A stretch of DNA of 9,545 nucleotides from Hydrogenophaga sp. (lineage in GTDB: Bacteria; Pseudomonadota; Gammaproteobacteria; Burkholderiales; Burkholderiaceae), in assembly GCA_025458545.1 (NCBI GenBank), contig JALOSH010000111.1:1-9545 (forward strand). Reading direction: 5' to 3'. Positions 6,201-9,545 of the stretch are shown one piece after another. The stretch's first letter is position 1, and every line of letters starts with the position of its first letter. The translations under genes and the position numbers were made by a program. Below the pieces are notes generated by a model. The model had not been told where the DNA came from. It did not search any database and saw only the letters and a program-made list of their open reading frames with translations.

Positions 6201-8873
6201 TTCGGTGTCGCCGTGGTTCAGCAGCTCGCGGTAGGCCTCGAAGGCGCTCTCGGCGTCGGCCAGGTCGCCGTGTTCGCAGTCCACCTTCCAGGTCTTCACG
6301 CCGGGCAGCAGCGCGCTTTCGCGCGTCACGCGGCCGTCGCCATCGTCCGGCGCGTCCAGATAGACCAAGCCCTCGCCAGCGGCGAGTTCAAAACCCGCCG
6401 GGGTGAAGCGAGCCCGCCCCACCACCAGCAGTACGCGGTCGTTGAACTGGGGCAAGGCGTCGGTGCGCTGCTGGTCGAGCCTGCGGCGCAATGCGATGGC
6501 CTGGTCCAGCACCGCTTGCGACGGCACGCCCCAGCGGTAGACGCTGCGCTGGCTCTCGCCGTTGTGCCACCAGCTGGCCTCTTCGATCAGCTGTGCGTCC
6601 TGTTCGGCCAGTGCCCGCCAGCGCTGGCTCTGTTGCAAGCCCAGCGATTCGTCGAGCAGCCCGGCCTGCAGCTGGATGAAGCCCGGCATGTCGGCCATGA
6701 GCTGGCGCGCCTTCTGGTCCTGAAACGGCAGACCAAAGGCGGCCAGTGCATTGCCGAAGCTGTCGTCGCCCGAGAGCACCTGCATTGGTGCAAAAGAGCC
6801 GCCATTGGGCGTGCCCAGCATCAGCAGGCGCGAGCCGGTGCGCTGCAGCCAGCGCTGCCAGACCTCGGGTCGCTCCAGCTGCACGGTGCGCGCGACCAGC
6901 CCGCCCATGGAGTGCGCCAGCAGGTGCACCGGCTGTCCGGTGGCGTTGCGCGTGGCCAGGGTCTGGTCGAGCACGTCGGCCAGGCGCCGGGCTTCCTCTT
7001 CGATCGGGCGGCGCCAGTCGAACGAGAACTCGATCACCTCGTGTGTGGTCGAGAGGAAGTCGGCCAGGTCGTCGTAGCTGCGGCCCATGGCGCCGTCGGG
7101 CATCACATTGGCCGCGCCTCCGCGGTAGGCCAGCTTGCCGAGGCCACCCAGGATGTGCATGCTCAGCCAGACGCGTTTGCCGTCCACGCTGAGGTGGCTG
7201 CCCAGGATGCCGGGCAGCAGGATCACCGCCGGGCGGCTGGCGGTGGGCCGGGCGTCGGCCGAGCGGCGCGCGCCGCGCAGGCCGTCGCTAGCGCTGCCGG
7301 CCCACGACATCGGGCCGATGGGGCGAAAGCCCGCCGGGGTGTCCTGCGTCAGGCCGTTGCACACCGCTTCGGCGGTGCGCGGGTTGCTGAAGTAGGCGAA
7401 GTGTGTGACCTTGCCGCCCTGGTCCAGCAGGAAGCTGGCCGCCGCGTGCCCGCCCATGGGCGAGCGCGGGCTGCCGCCGTACATCGACCGGGTCTGCACC
7501 ACCAGGTCGTTGTCGGTCCAGTAGAAGGCGTCGGCCAGCAGGGTCTTGACCCAGGACATCACCGAGTCGCCCTCGATGTCGCCCGCCACCACCCGCAGCT
7601 GGCCGGGCAGGGGGGATTCGCCGCTGTGCAGCCACTGCACCAGCGGGCTGTCGGGGGTCATGGCTTCCAGGCCTGGCAGCAGGGCCGGGTCGGTGCGTTG
7701 GCTGGCCACCGCGCCGATGAAGTCGAGCAGGGTCGGCGCCACCGGAATGGCCGCGAGTTCGAGCGACCATTTCAGCACCGACACATAGGCGTCCAGCCGC
7801 TGGGAGGCGAGCAGGGTGCCGCGCGCCGGGCAGGCCACGCGTACCACGCGCTCAACCCGGATGTCGCGCCCTTTCAGTTCGGCCGCCAGATCGCGCAGCG
7901 CCTGGTATTGCTCTTTGTAGGCCGGGTCCTTGAAGGCGGCGAGCGAGGCCGCGTCCAGCTGCGGCTGGGCGCACACGCGGGCCAGCACCTCGGCCACCAG
8001 CCCGCCGCGCGAGTGCGTGAGCAGGTGCAGGCGCGCGCCGTCGGGCAGCGCGCGCGCCAGCAGCAGGGCGTTGTCGATCGGGCTGGCGGTGAGGGTGGGG
8101 TGGTCCAGTCCGTACACGCGGTCGCCGTAGTGCGCGAACAGCTCACGTACTCTTTGCGGATGCTGCTGCCAGAGCTTGCCGAAAGTGCCCTGGGTCTCGG
8201 AGAAGGTGCCGTGCAGCAGCACCAGCACCGGGTCACCAGCGGCGGGCGCGGCGGGGATGCGCGCCAGCTTCTGGCCACTGCCCTTGAGCGGTGCACCGAA
8301 GGCGCCAGCCGGGAGGCGGTAGACGCCGGGGTCCACCTGGTTGTCCACCAGGGCGCCGATCTTGCCCGCCGTGAGCCGGGCCGCCGGTTCGCTCAGCAGG
8401 CCGGTCACGATTTCGATGCCGGACAGCAGCACCTGACCCAGGCGCCCGCGCGGTGCGCCCCGGGTGGTTCCGGCGCCGCCAGCGCGCTCCAGGCCCTGCC
8501 ATTCCAGCTGGGCCGGAACCTCCACGTCGGCCGGGCCGCTGCCCACGCTGCGGGCCGAGCGCGTGGCGCTGCGCGTGAGACCGCTCTGCGCCAGCATCAG
8601 GTCGCGCGCGGTTTCGGGGTGCAGCATCAGCGAGGGCCCGTTGGCGATGTGCAGCACCACCGCGTCCAGCCCCGGGCGGGCGCTCAGGCGCACCGCTTGG
8701 TTGCCGCTGCTGCGCAGCGCTCCCACCTGCACCTTGTGCGTGGTCTGGCCGCGGCCGCCGAATCCGTTGGTGGCCGCCGAAGACGCCGGACCGCCGCGCG
8801 AGGCGGGCGTCACCGGCAGCGTCTGGCCGTGAACGGTGAACGTGATGGCCTTCGCAACAGGTGGTTTGGCCAT
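3267..8873 (-). CDS. Giant CHAT protease with two alpha/beta-hydrolase domains and a TPR-like tail (1868 aa)
   Basis: Domains in order: (1) a beta-rich N-terminus, about 1-110. (2) An alpha/beta hydrolase, about 212-500, with VLVLLHGTFS, nucleophile elbow THSRGG (S288, bases 8010-8012), and candidate acid and base D456 (TDNDLVV) and H491 (VTHFAYF). (3) A second hydrolase of lecithin:cholesterol acyltransferase type, about 548-885, with LPGILGS, elbow AHSMGG (S655, bases 6909-6911), LGTPNGGS, D846 (DGDGRVT) and H868 (CEHGDL). (4) A region at about 945-1060 resembling the N-terminal domain of M17 aminopeptidases (LMVGHY, VVVVGLGEEGKL), without the M17 catalytic half. (5) A CHAT caspase-like protease, about 1225-1525, with PWELL, catalytic H1380 (IAGHGE) and C1425 (FLNCCHLA). 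(6) A helical TPR-like tail, about 1580-1868. There is no signal peptide or membrane helix, so it is probably cytoplasmic. The start MAKPP is chosen because it follows the upstream gene's stop, is the first ATG after it, and opens with AT-richer codons; its Shine-Dalgarno site is weak. The frame stays open upstream to 9122, but that extension overlaps the amidase gene. A signalling protease controlling lipase-type effectors is my inference. Confidence 0.92.
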   Translation of the reverse strand: MAKPPVAKAITFTVHGQTLPVTPASRGGPASSAATNGFGGRGQTTHKVQVGALRSSGNQAVRLSARPGLDAVVLHIANGPSLMLHPETARDLMLAQSGLTRSATRSARSVGSGPADVEVPAQLEWQGLERAGGAGTTRGAPRGRLGQVLLSGIEIVTGLLSEPAARLTAGKIGALVDNQVDPGVYRLPAGAFGAPLKGSGQKLARIPAAPAAGDPVLVLLHGTFSETQGTFGKLWQQHPQRVRELFAHYGDRVYGLDHPTLTASPIDNALLLARALPDGARLHLLTHSRGGLVAEVLARVCAQPQLDAASLAAFKDPAYKEQYQALRDLAAELKGRDIRVERVVRVACPARGTLLASQRLDAYVSVLKWSLELAAIPVAPTLLDFIGAVASQRTDPALLPGLEAMTPDSPLVQWLHSGESPLPGQLRVVAGDIEGDSVMSWVKTLLADAFYWTDNDLVVQTRSMYGGSPRSPMGGHAAASFLLDQGGKVTHFAYFSNPRTAEAVCNGLTQDTPAGFRPIGPMSWAGSASDGLRGARRSADARPTASRPAVILLPGILGSHLSVDGKRVWLSMHILGGLGKLAYRGGAANVMPDGAMGRSYDDLADFLSTTHEVIEFSFDWRRPIEEEARRLADVLDQTLATRNATGQPVHLLAHSMGGLVARTVQLERPEVWQRWLQRTGSRLLMLGTPNGGSFAPMQVLSGDDSFGNALAAFGLPFQDQKARQLMADMPGFIQLQAGLLDESLGLQQSQRWRALAEQDAQLIEEASWWHNGESQRSVYRWGVPSQAVLDQAIALRRRLDQQRTDALPQFNDRVLLVVGRARFTPAGFELAAGEGLVYLDAPDDGDGRVTRESALLPGVKTWKVDCEHGDLADAESAFEAYRELLNHGDTERLPMLSATRGVAASGLVRNRPSRQHSALPQPPTELADVFQLDQGDARPVRPTRAALRVSVHNGNLKFVSSTLMVGHYGASTLTGTEAVVDRFIGGAMSASLALGLYPEAPGTHQLFINHRQDPDSPLALPRPAKVVVVGLGEEGKLRSTDLTQTVRQATLAWAQRVAETPEHSGAHFELFTTLIGSGGVGVNVATSAHAIAQGVREANEKLEAGGWPQVGHLNLIELYLDRATEAWGSLQLLAQAAPGHFALTPAVLSGVGALRRPLESGYRGTGHDFISAISEKNEAGEPTITYTLDTQRARSEARVQATQARLVSELVRRASNDANRDPQIGRTLFQLLVPVEMEASLRGSSELLLELNDGTAGIPWELLDAPLDGRGGPTQPWAIRNKLLRKLRTVQFRGQVSDARAEDAVLVIGEPRCDPALYPPLPGARAEALAVVEALSGPAGLSPERVHALVALDEGLGADAAAVTNALLARPYRIVHIAGHGEPELIVEGQPPQMRGVCLSDGTYLGPREVEAMRVVPELVFLNCCHLAADPRHLLQGYDRAAFAAGVAKQLIRIGVRCVVAAGWAVEDDAANRFATALYQALLRGERFMDAVHTGRVAAWEANPQGNTWAAYQCYGDPEWVWQPDQRDQHRTPRPVGADYASIASPVALTLALETLAVESATQGAQDATQREKIRHLEARFEADWGGMGAVAEAFGVACAAARDIENAIRWYRRAVAANDGSTSVKASEQLANLCARLGWERVEQAQRQRKPATVLSPLVRQGREDIHTAITLLQALLTLSPTMERESLLGSAHKRLHLLESAAGQTRPATQAAQQMALHYQRAESLARQTGHPGWFYPALNRMAAELVAHAGQPAGQKPWNGFDSAHIAQLRQCLEEQRRTAPDFWSVVGLPELATLESLASGHLARQLPAIAAVYEDLHQRAGTAWMWASVADQAGFVLRHFNTGEGAEPRAARELLAILQGYAKV

Positions 8874-8946
8874 GGATCGGCTTTCGGAGTCGGTGTGTCG
8901 GTGCGGGAAGATGTGAGCGCGGTGTGAACGTGGTGCGAAGAGGGGT
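8874..8946 (-). other. 73-base gap between amidase and CHAT genes
   Basis: This short spacer has no convincing promoter, hairpin or strong Shine-Dalgarno site. The nearest purine run to the CHAT start is GAAAG about seven bases before the ATG. Read-through from the amidase gene is the simplest source of transcription. Confidence 0.4.
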
Positions 8947-9545
8947 TCAGCCGCTGGTGCGCACCTTGCGCGCGGCGGGCGCCCGTGTTCGGCCGGCGCT
9001 CTGGCCGGGGGTCTTGCGAGCCGGCGTCTTGCGGGCAGCGGCCTTTTTGGCCGCCGGTGCCGCACGCGCCCGGGTGGGCATCGGGCTGCTGAACTCGGAG
9101 CGCGAGAGCACCGCCGGGCCACTGCGGCGCGCGACCTGGCGCGTCACGAAATCGTTGCTGACCCAGCCCTCCAGATCGGTGACGCCCACCACCAGCTCGG
9201 CCCCCTTCTTCAAGGCGGGGGCAGCGGTCGGGAACTCGGCGCCCGGGCCGCTGCGGATGTTCAGGCTGGTGGCGGTGACCACCAGGCGCTGCAGCACGTC
9301 GGCGCCACGGCCCAGGGCGCGGCCGCGCACGGCGGCGAGGGGAAAGGCCGGCCCGGGGTCGGTCTTGCGGCCGCCCGTAGTGCGCCACCAGTGTTTCGCA
9401 CAGCTCCAACGCGCGTTCGATCTGCAACTCGCTGTAGGTGTGCCAGGGCTGGGTGCCGCCGCCGTGCCGGTGGGCGGCGAGCAGCACCTCTTTGTCCGGG
9501 TAGGTTTTGCCGAACCACGACACAAAGCGTTCACCCTCTCGGTGC
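8947..9545 (-). pseudogene. N-acetylmuramoyl-L-alanine amidase (Amidase_2) with SH3 domain and basic tail; frameshifted, 5' end outside window
   Basis: Intact relatives cleave the amide bond between muramic acid and the stem peptide of peptidoglycan, using a zinc ion. Two frames make up the gene. From 9544 to about 9377 one frame gives FVSWFGKTYPDKEV, WHTYSELQIERALELCETLV and AHYG, with the late helix of the amidase fold. From about 9375 to 8947 a second frame gives GRKTDPGPAFPL, whose Asp is a zinc ligand in AmpD-type enzymes, then an SH3-like segment (TATSLNIRSGPGAEFP, DLEGWVSNDFV). The tail is Lys/Arg/Ala/Pro-rich with repeated ARKTP. In the relatives I recall, a block of about 12 residues with GHxxIAP, including a zinc-binding His, sits between AHYG and GRK. 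It is absent here, at the point of the frame change. The SH3 segment also seems to lack about 12 residues. As written the gene cannot make an active amidase. The start lies beyond the window; the GTG at 9523 is internal. It is the first visible gene of the operon. Confidence 0.75.

Noticed and set aside
3267..8873. CRISPR-associated TPR-CHAT (Craspase-type) protein
   Set aside because: No cas gene, CRISPR repeat or type III-E context is present, and the domain order with two hydrolases is different.
6213..8927. Second long + strand open frame opposite the two hydrolase domains
   Set aside because: Same compositional shadow; it runs in the mirror frame of the CHAT gene and has no recognisable motif or ribosome site.
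8874..8946. Promoter in the gap before the CHAT gene
   Set aside because: TTCACA-like and other AT-poor hexamers occur by chance here; no paired -35/-10 at proper spacing could be defended.
8874..9122. N-terminal extension of the CHAT protein by 83 residues
   Set aside because: The extension overlaps the amidase tail in another frame and is Arg/Pro-rich shadow sequence; the protein proper starts at MAKPP.

Overview
The window is GC-rich, uses mostly G/C at third codon positions, and carries an AhpF of the proteobacterial type. It looks like a chromosomal segment of a betaproteobacterium, plausibly Burkholderiales/Comamonadaceae; this placement is an impression from codon style and protein similarity, not a measured result.

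Layout. On the + strand, bases 2-1111 hold the C-terminal two thirds of ahpF, the flavoprotein disulfide reductase that recharges the peroxidase AhpC. It ends at a perfect 15-bp hairpin terminator with a GAAA loop (1138-1171), A-tracted on one side and T-tracted on the other, so it can stop transcription from both directions. Everything to its right lies on the minus strand and reads as one operon entering from beyond base 9545: (i) an N-acetylmuramoyl-L-alanine amidase with an SH3 domain and a basic tail (8947-9545), which as written is broken; (ii) a 1868-residue multidomain protein (3267-8873); (iii) a TIR-domain protein with one membrane helix (2577-3254), whose outer domain continues in another frame (2257-2631); and (iv) a metzincin zinc metalloprotease with a PPC-like C-terminal domain (1204-2229). 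Gaps are 73, 12 and 27 bases, and the last two genes have good Shine-Dalgarno sites.

The centre of interest is gene (ii). From N to C it holds a Ser-hydrolase of alpha/beta fold, a second alpha/beta hydrolase of LCAT type, a stretch like the N-terminal (macro-like) domain of M17 aminopeptidases, a CHAT caspase-like protease with its His and Cys in place, and a helical TPR-like tail. Together with a membrane TIR protein and a cytosolic-looking metzincin, this resembles a conflict, immune or programmed-death operon: a sensor/adaptor (TIR, TPR), a signalling protease (CHAT) and lytic effectors (lipase-like hydrolases, metalloprotease, wall amidase). That role is inference; no phage, CRISPR or toxin-antitoxin genes are visible here.

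Two genes in the operon carry lesions as sequenced. The TIR gene has a one-base frame change just after its membrane helix. The amidase has a frame change exactly where the family's zinc-binding GHxxIAPG block should be, and its SH3 domain also looks shortened. These are either real decay or indel errors in G-rich sequence; reads would decide.
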